The translations under genes were made by a program, and so were the position numbers. Shown here piece by piece: positions 8,438 to 16,656 of a stretch of DNA of 64,000 nt. The stretch is from Cylindrospermum sp. FACHB-282 (GTDB taxonomy: Bacteria > Cyanobacteriota > Cyanobacteriia > Cyanobacteriales > Nostocaceae): contig NZ_JACJRJ010000009.1 in NCBI RefSeq assembly GCF_014697195.1, positions 1 through 64,000 on the forward strand, in the 5' to 3' direction. A model generated the notes under the pieces. That model searched no databases. It had not been told where the DNA came from and was given only the letters and a program-made list of their open reading frames with translations. Each line of letters begins with the position of its first letter. The first letter of the stretch is position 1.

Positions 8438-9214
8438 ATGCCCCTAGAACTGCAAAATCTCACAGGTGGTTACACCGCCGCGCCAATTCTCGAAAACATT
8501 AACCTCACCCTGCAAACAGGAGAATGGTTGAGTTTGGTAGGTGCTAATGGTTCTGGTAAATCTACTTTATTAAAATTGCTCAGTCGGATTCTTTCCCCAC
8601 AGCAGGGAATAGTGCTACTTGATGGTAAAGAAATTCACTCTCAACCGCCAAATTTAGTTGCTCAAAAATTGGCTTTGTTACCGCAACAGCAGACGGTTCC
8701 CGTGGGCTTAACAGTGCGCCAATTAGTTAGTTTAGGGCGTACTCCCTATCAACCTTGGTGGCAATGGGAGTTAACCGCCGAAGATTGGCAAAAAGTTACA
8801 GCGGCAATCAAAAAAACCCAACTCGAAAATTTTAGCGATCGCCTAATTGAAGAACTGTCTGGCGGCGAAAGACAACGGGCTTTTTTAGCTTTAGCTCTGG
8901 CACAGGAACCAAAAGTACTATTATTAGATGAACCTACAACTTATTTAGATATTAATTATCAATTACAACTTTTAGAATTACTTAAAAATCTTAACCAGCA
9001 GCAAGAATTAACTATTATCACTGTGTTGCACGAATTGAATTTAGCCGCGCGCTACAGTTCCCGCATTGCTTTATTAAAACTAGGACATCTTTGGGAAGTT
9101 GGCACACCTGCCGCTGTGCTGACACCAAACACTATAGCTGAGGTTTTTGGCGTAGAATCTGTGATTATTCACACCCCTGTCGGGTTGCAGGTTTGTGCTA
9201 TTTCTTCAGTGTGA
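8438..9214 (+). CDS. FecE/FepC-type ABC importer ATP-binding protein
   Basis: The 258-residue ATPase has Walker A GANGSGKST at residues 35-43, signature LSGGERQRAF, Walker B VLLLDEPTTYLD and switch VLHELN. The closest style is the ATPase of ferric-siderophore or cobalamin importers. It is 29 bases downstream of the permease gene and surely pairs with it on the inner face of the membrane. No binding-protein gene follows. Confidence 0.92.
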   Translation: MPLELQNLTGGYTAAPILENINLTLQTGEWLSLVGANGSGKSTLLKLLSRILSPQQGIVLLDGKEIHSQPPNLVAQKLALLPQQQTVPVGLTVRQLVSLGRTPYQPWWQWELTAEDWQKVTAAIKKTQLENFSDRLIEELSGGERQRAFLALALAQEPKVLLLDEPTTYLDINYQLQLLELLKNLNQQQELTIITVLHELNLAARYSSRIALLKLGHLWEVGTPAAVLTPNTIAEVFGVESVIIHTPVGLQVCAISSV

Positions 9215-9260
9215 GATGATTATTTTTTAACAGACCACTCCCTAAGAGTATTTTACCAAT

Positions 9261-9375
9261 GCCGTATTTTTTTGGTAATAGGGGATAGATTTTACCAACG
9301 GGCGATCGCATCATCCTGGTTTTTTCTCTAAGCGAATCTAGGTACAGTTGATAGGTTTACTTGAGTGCAAGTAGG
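9261..9375. pseudogene. Diverged relic of the 3' end of the 19565-19909 gene
   Basis: About 115 bases match 19487-19605 at roughly 80-85 percent by eye. The match shares ATAGATTTTACCAACGGGCG followed by ATCGCA and then TTTTTTCTCTAAG, and ends in TTGAGTGCAAGTAGG. In the intact locus this segment covers the last codons and the 3' flank of a small secreted protein gene. Here no complete reading frame remains, so it looks like a remnant of a duplicate or a small dispersed element. Confidence 0.55.
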
Positions 9376-9519
9376 GTGTAACCGTTCAGGGGGGTTTGCG
9401 GGTATCGAAGACAGCCAAAGGTTCGCTAACGCGTAGGTTGTCCAAAGGACTCAGGACGAGGGCGCAGTACCGTAGGCGATCGCTAATTAGAACGACCAGC
9501 AGATAGTAAGCTAAAAGTC

Positions 9520-9687
9520 ATGGAAAAACAACCCTTTGCCTACATCAAGCAGATACCATAAGAGGATGGGAAAAGAACTCTAGCCAGGGTCAAGAAACTG
9601 GTTGAAGACATCTGCCAGCGTATAGAAAAAAGGGAACAAGAAGTAGGTTTGTTGCTAGACGTTCAGCAACAACTCCAGAAGTGTTGA
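9520..9687 (+). pseudogene. Short ORF interrupted by an in-frame TAA, family unknown
   Basis: From ATG 9520 the frame reads 13 codons (MEKQPFAYIKQIP) to a TAA at 9559. It then continues open for 41 codons rich in Lys, Glu and Gln (LARVKKLVEDICQRIEKREQ) to a TGA at 9685. The second part has the look of a real helical protein, so this may be a decayed gene. I do not recognise the family. Confidence 0.35.
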
Positions 9688-9971
9688 ATGTTAAGAAAAA
9701 TGTGATAAAAAAGACCAAAATGTGTTAAATTTTTGGTTAAGCATTAAAATATATTTGTTTGCTAATGATTAGAAATTCATTTCTCAAGATTGTCAAATCT
9801 ACCCTCACAGGAATACCAAAAAACGATTATCCAGTGTTGAATACTCGTTTTTTTATTGACTGATGGCTATCTTATGATCTGGATAAATATTAAGTTTTCT
9901 ACTGGTTGCATAATAGCTAGATTTTGATATGTAAAGTTTTGTATCTGGATTGAACATTTCTGGGGTGCATC
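9688..9971. other. AT-rich leader region before the RiPP locus
   Basis: No reading frame or repeat is seen in these 284 bases. The sequence is AT-rich and presumably holds the promoter of the HTH-exporter operon. I could not single out -10 and -35 boxes with confidence. Confidence 0.3.
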
Positions 9972-10703
9972 ATGTCCGACTATCAATCAGACGTTGAGAT
10001 TAGGGAACCAAGTAATTTAGCTGATAATGGTAAAGTTTTAACACCTTTTCAACGTAAACTTCTAGAAAAAAATCTACAAGAAGATTACCCTGAGTCCTAC
10101 CGTCAACGTATTGAAATCATGTTGTTGGCAGATGAGGGGAAAACTCAAACAGAAATTTGTCAAATTTTAGGATGTTGTGCTGCAACAGCAAGACATTGGA
10201 TACACATAGCGCGTACAGGGATGGCGCACCAATGGCAAGATTGTCCGATTGGTCGCCCTAAAACAGTCAACGAAGAGTATTTAGAGCGATTGAAAGAACT
10301 AGTCGGTAGTAGTCCCCGCGATCATGGTTATTCTTTTCGGCGCTGGACAGCGAACTGGTTGCAGAAACATCTAGCCAGGGAATTTGGGGTTGAAGTGAGC
10401 GATCGCCACATTAAGCGACTCCTCAAACAAATGGGCTTATCGACGCGAGCCAAAACCAGTAATGCTCCACAAAATAGCCTCAAATCAAACAAAGAAGCCA
10501 AAATATTCATTGCTGACCTCACAACAGCAAATCCCCCCGATTACTCCGAATTCCTACCTATTAATTTTGCCAAACTAGCGAAAGATTCAGACATTTATGG
10601 CGCACAATCTGTCCGCTCAGTTAGTATCTCTGCAACAAATCAACAATACTTTAGGGTATTCACTGACCCCAGAAGAATTTCAGCACTATCTTCCACAACT
10701 TAA
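9972..10703 (+). CDS. Helix-turn-helix protein derived from an IS630-type DNA-binding region
   Basis: The 243-residue protein has two HTH-like parts. Residues about 25-85 contain KTQTEICQILGCCAATARHW, and residues about 95-155 contain a winged-helix-like stretch ending DRHIKRLLKQMGLSTR. This is the N-terminal layout of IS630/Tc1-type transposases, but the DDE catalytic domain is absent. The C-terminal 90 residues are poorly defined. A domesticated regulator of the locus is likely. Its last 107 bases overlap the exporter gene in another frame, which suggests translational coupling. The overlap could instead mean that the true stop or start differs from the one assumed. Confidence 0.7.
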   Translation: MSDYQSDVEIREPSNLADNGKVLTPFQRKLLEKNLQEDYPESYRQRIEIMLLADEGKTQTEICQILGCCAATARHWIHIARTGMAHQWQDCPIGRPKTVNEEYLERLKELVGSSPRDHGYSFRRWTANWLQKHLAREFGVEVSDRHIKRLLKQMGLSTRAKTSNAPQNSLKSNKEAKIFIADLTTANPPDYSEFLPINFAKLAKDSDIYGAQSVRSVSISATNQQYFRVFTDPRRISALSSTT

Positions 10704-13323
10704 ATCTCTCAACCCAAAAGTCGGCAAATTCTGGACAGGAAGTGATGTTGAACCTGGCATCTACATCATAATTACTGGCAAAGTCAGACTGTTAGATAAT
10801 ACAGATGAATTAATTGCCACTCTAGAAACCGGAGAATCATTTGCTGAATTTACCTTGTTTCCCCAATCTGAATTTAAGCCTTATGGAGCCAGGGCTTCAG
10901 TAAATTTACATCTGTGCTTTTTGCCGGAAAAGTTACTGTCGCCCCTAATGGACAAGTATCCCCAAATTCGAGAACATTTAAGGCAGAAAGCCCACTCCCT
11001 ACTAGAAGATGCAGATTATACACCAGTAAAACTAACCACTCTAGAAAACAACAACCAAAAACCAGAACTTTTACCAGCGTCAACCCCAGATTTCCAGTCA
11101 GAACCAAAGATTAGCAAAGCCTATTTTCCCAGTCCCACACAAAGAGTTGGGCATTTATGGCAAAAGGTGATGCGACGCTATCCATTCTTTGCCCAACAGA
11201 GTGGTTCTGACTGCGGAGCAGCTTGTTTAGTCATGGTGTCCCGCTATTGGGGGAAACGCTTTAGTGTCAATCGGTTGCGGGATATCGCCAATGTAGACCG
11301 CAATGGTGCATCCTTGCGAGGGTTATTGACAGCAGCAGAAAGCCTTGGTTTTGCCACACGGCCTGTAAAAGCTAGTTTAAACCAGCTGGCGAAACAAAAA
11401 TTACCAGCCATAGCCCACTGGGAAGGCAACCATTACATCGTTGTCTACGAAATTACCTCTAAATATGTAATTGTTGCCGACCCCGCTCTTGGTCAACGCC
11501 ACCTCACTCACGCAGAATTTCAAGCCGACTGGACTGGTTATACATTGCTGTTGCAACCAACAGCCATGCTCAAAGATGCTAAAGAAACTTCCACACCTTT
11601 TTGGCAGTTCTTTGAATTGCTCAAGCCCCACTCTTTAGTAATGTTGGAAGTATTTATAGCTTCCATATTTATCCAGATATTTGGACTTGTTACCCCCCTC
11701 TTTACCCAATTAATTTTAGACCGCGTGGTGGTACAGAGATCAGAACTCACCCTCACAGCAGTGGGAATAGGGTTGCTGATGTTTAGCCTCTTTCGTGTGG
11801 CTATGACCGGTTTACGGCAATATCTTCTAGACCACACAGCCAATCGCATAGACCTAGCACTTATTGTCGGATTTATTCGTCATACACTGCGGCTACCCTT
11901 GAGCTTCTTCGAGTCTCGTTATGTCGGGGATATTATTTCTCGCGTTCAAGAAAACCGCAAAATTCAACGCTTCCTTTCCGGTGAAGCATTATCAATCCTT
12001 CTAGATTTATTCACTGTGTTTATCTATGTAGGATTGATGTTTTGGTACAGTTGGAAAATGGCATTATTAGCTTTATTAATTGTCCCACCTTTTGCCTTAT
12101 TAGCCCTGATAGCCACACCTTTTTTACAAAGAATTTCCAGAGAAATATTTAATGCAGTTGCCAAAGAAAGTAGCTATTTAATAGAAGCCCTAACTGGTGT
12201 GCGAACAGTGAAAGCTACAGCAGTAGAACAAACAGTCAGATGGCATTGGGAAGAATTATTAAATAAAGAAGTAAAGACCAACTTTTCCGGGCAAATCATC
12301 AGCAATCGCTTACAAATTTTCAGTAACACAATTGAAGCGATCGCTACCACTGCCTTATTATGGTTTGGGGCATATTTGGTAATTCATAACCAATTAACTG
12401 TTGGTCAATTAGTAGCATTTAATATGCTACTAGGAAATATTATACAGCCCTTCCAACGCTTAATTGTATTGTGGAATCAATTGCAGGAAGTCGTGATTGC
12501 CGTAGAACGGATTAATGATGTGTTAGATACAGAACCAGAGGAAGATTTACTACACCAATCACGGCAAAACTTACCACCAATTCAGGGTAATATCCGCTTT
12601 GACAATGTGACATTTCGCTATCACCCAGAAAGCGATATTAATATTTTAGAAAATCTCACTTTTGAAATCAAACCAGGACAAATGGTAGCCTTAGTTGGAC
12701 GCAGTGGTTCAGGAAAAACCACCATTTCTAAATTAGTTGTCGGCTTATATCCCCCCACAGATGGCAAAGTATTGATTGATGGACAAGATATTACCAGTCT
12801 TTCCTTACGTTCCTTACGGCAACAAATTGGCGTAGTTGATCAAGACACATTTTTATTTGGTGGCACAATTCGAGAAAATATTAGTTTAGGGCACCCTGGA
12901 TTACCTTTAGCAGAGGTTATGGAAGCAGCAAAACTCGCTGGTGCTGATGAATTTATTAAAAAATTACCGATGGGATATGAAAGTCAAATCGGTGAAGGTG
13001 GAGGTTTATTATCTGGTGGACAAAGACAGAGGATAGCAATTGCTAGGGCGTTATTAGGTAATCCCAACTTGTTGATTTTAGATGAAGCAACTTCCCATCT
13101 AGATACTGAATCAGAAAGGATTATTCAGCATAATTTCAGCAGAATTCTCAAGGGAAGAACCACATTACTAATTGCTCATCGTCTTTCTACTGTACGTAAT
13201 GCCGATTTGATTTTGGTACTAGACAGAGGTGTGTTAATTGAAAGTGGAACTCATGACGAATTAATGGCCAAACGAGGACATTATTTCTATCTTAATCAAC
13301 AGCAATTGCAAGTAGTAGGGTAA
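10597..13323 (+). CDS. Peptidase-containing ABC exporter (PCAT) with a cyclic-nucleotide-binding-like domain
   Basis: The 908-residue protein has four parts. Residues 40-130 resemble a cNMP-binding beta-roll (GIYIIITGKVRLLD). Residues 195-330 are a C39 peptidase with Cys206 in SGSDCGAACLV, a His in HWEGNHYIVVY and an Asp in VADPALG. Membrane helices follow at about 345-600. The ATPase has Walker A GRSGSGKTT near residue 701, LSGGQRQRIAIARAL and LLILDEATSHLD. Such exporters cut double-glycine leaders while moving peptides out. The gene starts inside the HTH gene and lies 8 bases before the HlyD gene. It resembles the HetC/HlyB group, but context marks it as a bacteriocin or RiPP exporter. A matching GG-leader peptide is encoded at 15743-15922. 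Confidence 0.93.
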   Translation: MAHNLSAQLVSLQQINNTLGYSLTPEEFQHYLPQLKSLNPKVGKFWTGSDVEPGIYIIITGKVRLLDNTDELIATLETGESFAEFTLFPQSEFKPYGARASVNLHLCFLPEKLLSPLMDKYPQIREHLRQKAHSLLEDADYTPVKLTTLENNNQKPELLPASTPDFQSEPKISKAYFPSPTQRVGHLWQKVMRRYPFFAQQSGSDCGAACLVMVSRYWGKRFSVNRLRDIANVDRNGASLRGLLTAAESLGFATRPVKASLNQLAKQKLPAIAHWEGNHYIVVYEITSKYVIVADPALGQRHLTHAEFQADWTGYTLLLQPTAMLKDAKETSTPFWQFFELLKPHSLVMLEVFIASIFIQIFGLVTPLFTQLILDRVVVQRSELTLTAVGIGLLMFSLFRVAMTGLRQYLLDHTANRIDLALIVGFIRHTLRLPLSFFESRYVGDIISRVQENRKIQRFLSGEALSILLDLFTVFIYVGLMFWYSWKMALLALLIVPPFALLALIATPFLQRISREIFNAVAKESSYLIEALTGVRTVKATAVEQTVRWHWEELLNKEVKTNFSGQIISNRLQIFSNTIEAIATTALLWFGAYLVIHNQLTVGQLVAFNMLLGNIIQPFQRLIVLWNQLQEVVIAVERINDVLDTEPEEDLLHQSRQNLPPIQGNIRFDNVTFRYHPESDINILENLTFEIKPGQMVALVGRSGSGKTTISKLVVGLYPPTDGKVLIDGQDITSLSLRSLRQQIGVVDQDTFLFGGTIRENISLGHPGLPLAEVMEAAKLAGADEFIKKLPMGYESQIGEGGGLLSGGQRQRIAIARALLGNPNLLILDEATSHLDTESERIIQHNFSRILKGRTTLLIAHRLSTVRNADLILVLDRGVLIESGTHDELMAKRGHYFYLNQQQLQVVG

Positions 13324-13331
13324 ATACAATT

Positions 13332-14855
13332 ATGACAAGTACATTGAATGGCAATGTTAAAAACCAAATCATAGCAGACATTAATGAACCGGAAATTTTA
13401 CCACTGCCATTACCGGAAATTACCAGTGAAGATTGGTCAGAAATTACTAAAGAATCACTTGATAGCCTACCTCAAGTTTGGACGAGGGGATTGCTATATC
13501 TTCTAGTCTTGATTGTGTCCCTAGTTTTACCTTGGGCAATGCTATCTAAAGTAGATGAAACAGGTACGGGTAGAGGACGCATTGAGCCTAAAGATAAAAC
13601 AGTCAAACTGGATGCAGCAGTAGCGGGAACTGTTGCGGAAATTCAGGTTAAAGAAGGTGAAACAGTCAAAGCAGGACAAACTTTATTATTATTGGAATCG
13701 GAATTAGTCAAGTCAGATTTGCGTCAAGCCCAAGATAAATTGGAGGGGCAATTAAATCGACTTTCTCAGTTAAATTCCTCCAAAAACCAGCTAATAGTCT
13801 CTTTAGCAACTCAACAGCAGCAAAATCAATCTCAGCAGCTAGAAAAACAGGCACAAGTTGATCAAGCCCAACAGAATATTAATAGTCTCAGGAGTGCCTA
13901 TCAATTTCAGAAAGAAGAAAGATTATCTCAACTTAATCAAGCCCGACAAACTCTCATCAATAACCATACTACTAATCAGTTAGTAGAGAGTACTTTGGCA
14001 AGTAGTCAGCGAGAAGTGACACGGTATACTCAACTAAAACAGCAAGGAGTAATTCCAGACATTAATCTAGTAGAAAAGCAAGATATAGCTAAAGACAAAC
14101 AAAAATTGTATGCACAAACTAAATCAGATATTCAACAGGCTAAGTTACGTTTAGCAGAACAAGAAAGTAGTTATGAGCGAAATCTGCGTCAAGCTAATGC
14201 AGATATTGAACAGGCTAAATTGCGACTGCAAGAACAGGAAAGAGGCTATCAAACTTTAACCAGTTCGGGTCAGTTAGCTGTGTTAAAAATTGCCGAACAA
14301 CAGAAAAGTTTAGATACAGATATTACTTCCCTTAAATCAGAGATTGCACAAAGTAAGAGTCAGATTGAATCGTTAAAATTTCAGTTAGGACAACGAGAAA
14401 TTAAAGCTTCTGTAAATGGTATATTATTTCAGTTACCAATTCAAAAGCCTGGTTCAGTTGTACAGGTAGGGACATTGGTTGCCGAAATCGCAGCGCAAGA
14501 TTCACCTTTAATAATTCGAGCGCAAATGCAGACCAATGAAAGTAGTTTTTTGCGGTTAGGATTGCCAGTAAAGTTGAAATTTGATGCTTATCCTTTTCAG
14601 GATTATGGCATTGTATCAGGGGAGTTAGTTAAGATTTCTCCTAATACGATAGAGATAGATACGCCTAATGGAAAAGTGGCAGCTTATAACTTAGAAATTT
14701 CTCTCAAACAGAGTTGTATTCCCTCTGCTAATACGTGTATTTCTTTGCGTCCAGGTGACACAGCAACGGCTGAAGTGATTGTGCGTCAGCGACGGATTAT
14801 TGATTTTCTAATTGACCCGTTTAAAAAGTTGCAACAGGGTGGGGTAAAGTTGTAG
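13332..14855 (+). CDS. HlyD-family membrane fusion protein
   Basis: The 507-residue protein has a cytoplasmic N-terminus and one membrane helix at about residues 53-72 (LLYLLVLIVSLVLPWAMLS). A lipoyl-like half follows (VAGTVAEIQVKEGETVKAGQ), then a long Gln-rich coiled coil at about 120-350, the second lipoyl half and a beta-barrel end. This adaptor links the inner-membrane exporter to an outer-membrane TolC-type channel. It begins 8 bases after the exporter stop, so the two form one unit. No TolC gene is in the window. Confidence 0.93.
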   Translation: MTSTLNGNVKNQIIADINEPEILPLPLPEITSEDWSEITKESLDSLPQVWTRGLLYLLVLIVSLVLPWAMLSKVDETGTGRGRIEPKDKTVKLDAAVAGTVAEIQVKEGETVKAGQTLLLLESELVKSDLRQAQDKLEGQLNRLSQLNSSKNQLIVSLATQQQQNQSQQLEKQAQVDQAQQNINSLRSAYQFQKEERLSQLNQARQTLINNHTTNQLVESTLASSQREVTRYTQLKQQGVIPDINLVEKQDIAKDKQKLYAQTKSDIQQAKLRLAEQESSYERNLRQANADIEQAKLRLQEQERGYQTLTSSGQLAVLKIAEQQKSLDTDITSLKSEIAQSKSQIESLKFQLGQREIKASVNGILFQLPIQKPGSVVQVGTLVAEIAAQDSPLIIRAQMQTNESSFLRLGLPVKLKFDAYPFQDYGIVSGELVKISPNTIEIDTPNGKVAAYNLEISLKQSCIPSANTCISLRPGDTATAEVIVRQRRIIDFLIDPFKKLQQGGVKL

Positions 14856-14918
14856 AAGTTTCACTGCGTTGTTGTATTTTTCAAATTGTCTAATTTCATC
14901 TAATTTAAGGAGCAAATT

Positions 14919-15653
14919 ATGTCCGAACCTATCACTATTACCAAGGAAGATATTTTTCAACAAGTCAAGCTATCCTGTAGAATTCCTGAGATAATTGAGC
15001 AGGTTCTTAGCCAGAAGGTGATTATAGCTGCTGCGGAGGAAGCTGGGATAAAAGTGGAGACAGAAGAATTACAAAAAGCAGCGGATTTATTGCGATTAAC
15101 GAATAAACTCACCAGTGCAGATGATACTTGGAAATGGTTAGAAAAACATAGGTTGTCTATAGATGATTTTGAAGAAATAGTTTATCACGGCGTAATTTGT
15201 GGGAAGTTAAGCCAACATTTATTTTCAGATAAAGTCGAACCTTACTTTTTTGAACATCAGTTAGATTATTCTGGTGTCCTCATGTATGAAGTTGTCTTGG
15301 ATGATAAAGATTTCGCCCTAGAACTCTTCTATGCAATTAAAGAAGGTGAGATGAGTTTCTATGATGTGTCTCACAAATATATTCAGGATGTAGAATTACG
15401 TCGTAAAGGGGGATATTTGGGGCTATTGCGTCGCCAAGATTTAAAGCCGGAGATTTCTGCTGCTGTTTTTGCTGCGACACCACCACAAGTTCTCAAACCA
15501 ATTGTGACAGCTAAAGGAGTACACTTGATTTTTGTTGAAGAGATAATTCAAGCGCAGTTAGAGAAAAAATTGCACGAGAAAATTGCTTCAGATTTGTTTG
15601 TTGAATGGCTGAAAAAACAAGTTGAAGAAGTTAACTTTATCAGTAATTTATAA
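14919..15653 (+). CDS. Parvulin-like (PpiC/SurA-type) peptidyl-prolyl isomerase
   Basis: The 244-residue protein has a helical N-terminal half like the SurA chaperone region. A rotamase-like half at about 125-225 contains the recognisable KGGYLGLLRRQDLKPEISAAVF block and VTAKGVHLIFVEE. No signal peptide is visible, so it probably acts in the cytoplasm. ATG 14919 follows AAGGAGC closely. It is the third exporter-operon gene, 63 bases after the HlyD gene. PpiC-like proteins are recurrent neighbours of cyanobacterial PCAT exporters, where they may keep precursor peptides export-ready. Confidence 0.85.
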   Translation: MSEPITITKEDIFQQVKLSCRIPEIIEQVLSQKVIIAAAEEAGIKVETEELQKAADLLRLTNKLTSADDTWKWLEKHRLSIDDFEEIVYHGVICGKLSQHLFSDKVEPYFFEHQLDYSGVLMYEVVLDDKDFALELFYAIKEGEMSFYDVSHKYIQDVELRRKGGYLGLLRRQDLKPEISAAVFAATPPQVLKPIVTAKGVHLIFVEEIIQAQLEKKLHEKIASDLFVEWLKKQVEEVNFISNL

Positions 15654-15707
15654 CTGTATTTCGAGTATAAAGCCAGTTTTTAAAGTTTTTCAAAAAATTT
15701 ACATAAG

Positions 15708-15730
15708 TAAGGTGGGCAATACCCACCTTA
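15708..15730. terminator. Perfect 9-bp hairpin between convergent genes
   Basis: TAAGGTGGG at 15708-15716 and CCCACCTTA at 15722-15730 form a perfect stem with a 5-base loop. It sits between the convergent PpiC-like gene and the peptide gene. T-rich runs flank it on both sides, so it could stop transcription in both directions. Confidence 0.8.
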
Positions 15731-15742
15731 CCTCTATTTCTT

Positions 15743-15922
15743 TTACTTGGTTTCAACCTGGATATAACTTATTACCACTGTTTTCGTATTATAAATAGGG
15801 TAGATTTTACCACCTACGATTCCCATCATTTCATTATCAGTTAGCTGATGCATAAAACTTTCAACATCAGCAAACAATTCCAAACCTGCTGGTTGGATGT
15901 CATTAATCTTAATGTCAGCCAT
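15743..15922 (-). CDS. Putative RiPP/bacteriocin precursor with double-glycine leader
   Basis: The 59-residue peptide begins MADIKINDIQPAGLELFADV, which matches the leader style of cyanobacterial PCAT substrates. The leader ends LTDNEMMGIVGG, with Leu -12, Thr -11, Glu -8, Met -7, Ile -4 and Gly -2/-1, exactly the C39 recognition pattern. The predicted 21-residue core is Lys/Tyr/Thr-rich (four Ser/Thr, three Tyr) and has no Cys. The ATG at 15920-15922 follows GAGGA with a 9-base spacer; the longer frame starting at a TTG (15958) is less likely. The gene converges on the exporter operon and lies about 730 bases downstream of the HopA1/kinase pair on the same strand. Core modification is inferred, not shown. 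Confidence 0.85.
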   Translation of the reverse strand: MADIKINDIQPAGLELFADVESFMHQLTDNEMMGIVGGKIYPIYNTKTVVISYIQVETK

Positions 15923-16039
15923 TTGAGTTTTTCCTCTTTTCAAACTTGTTTTCTTCAAGAATCAAATGTAAAAATCTGATTTCTGATTGCATCTTATTAA
16001 ACATAAAAAAATATGTCTAGAGATTTCCATCAAGTAAAC

Positions 16040-16120
16040 GGGACATAAAAGTTACGGTTTTATCAATCAAAATAGCTTGATTGTGACAGCATTTTCAGCC
16101 AAACAACCGTAATTATGCCC
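16040..16120. repeat. Imperfect palindrome upstream of the precursor gene
   Basis: The left arm GGGACATAAAAGTTACGGTT (16040-16059) pairs imperfectly with AAACAACCGTAATTATGCCC (16101-16120). A further TTATGTCCC occurs at 16198-16206. The element lies 118-198 bases upstream of the precursor start on its strand. It may be a small MITE or part of the control region. Confidence 0.5.
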
Positions 16121-16209
16121 TTTAGAGTTAAAAATATCCTCAATAAAAAGGCAATTACAGAATTAGAGTAGCCTTAAAAGAGATAAAACTGAAACAATTA
16201 TGTCCCTGT

Positions 16210-16328
16210 TGGTAGTGAGGGCTTTAGCCCTACTTTGAGGGCTGAAGCCCTCACTACGAGCAAACTTCAATAGTTTTTACTTTGCTTAACATAGTTTGAT
16301 TTCTTTTCGCCTACTTACTTAATTTGGG
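16210..16328. repeat. Dispersed repeat of the GGGCTTTAGCCC family
   Basis: A palindromic core (GTAGTGAGGGCTTTAGCCCT...) is followed by about 70 bases, starting CACTACGAGCAAA, that recur almost unchanged at 61972-62043. One mismatch is seen by eye over 72 bases. This is a non-coding dispersed element typical of Nostocales genomes. Confidence 0.85.
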
Positions 16329-16488
16329 AAATTTTCTCAAACAGAAACAAATCAGGAGACATAATCTTCTCCTGATTAATTAGTATTTGTAGGGTGTGTT
16401 AGCACTCAAGTATGGAACCAACACCAAGCTATGCTATCAGATGGTGGGTTACGCTGTCGCTAACCCACCCTACGTATATTTCAATATT

Positions 16489-16607
16489 TTTCTCGTTCCC
16501 ATACTCTGTAGGGGAATGAGTTACTGAAGGCTCTGCCTTCATTGATACTAAATACTGGAGGCAGAGCCTCTATATGGCATTCCCAGTCGGAGACTGGGAA
16601 CGAGGGA
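16489..16607. repeat. Dispersed palindromic repeat (TTCCCAGTC family)
   Basis: The stretch holds CATTCCCAGTCGGAGACTGG and GGCTCTGCCTTC/GGAGGCAGAGCC arms. Its right part is the inverted counterpart of 45386-45436. It is non-coding filler between the precursor and the HopA1 gene. Confidence 0.75.
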
Positions 16608-16656
16608 ACGAGGGAACTGAAAACGAGGCAACGAGGAAAAAGCCAATTAGCCAAAG

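Noticed and set aside
10597-13323. Calling the exporter hetC
   Set aside because: HetC has a similar layout, but this copy is in an operon with HlyD and PpiC genes, faces a GG-leader peptide and lacks hetP next to it.
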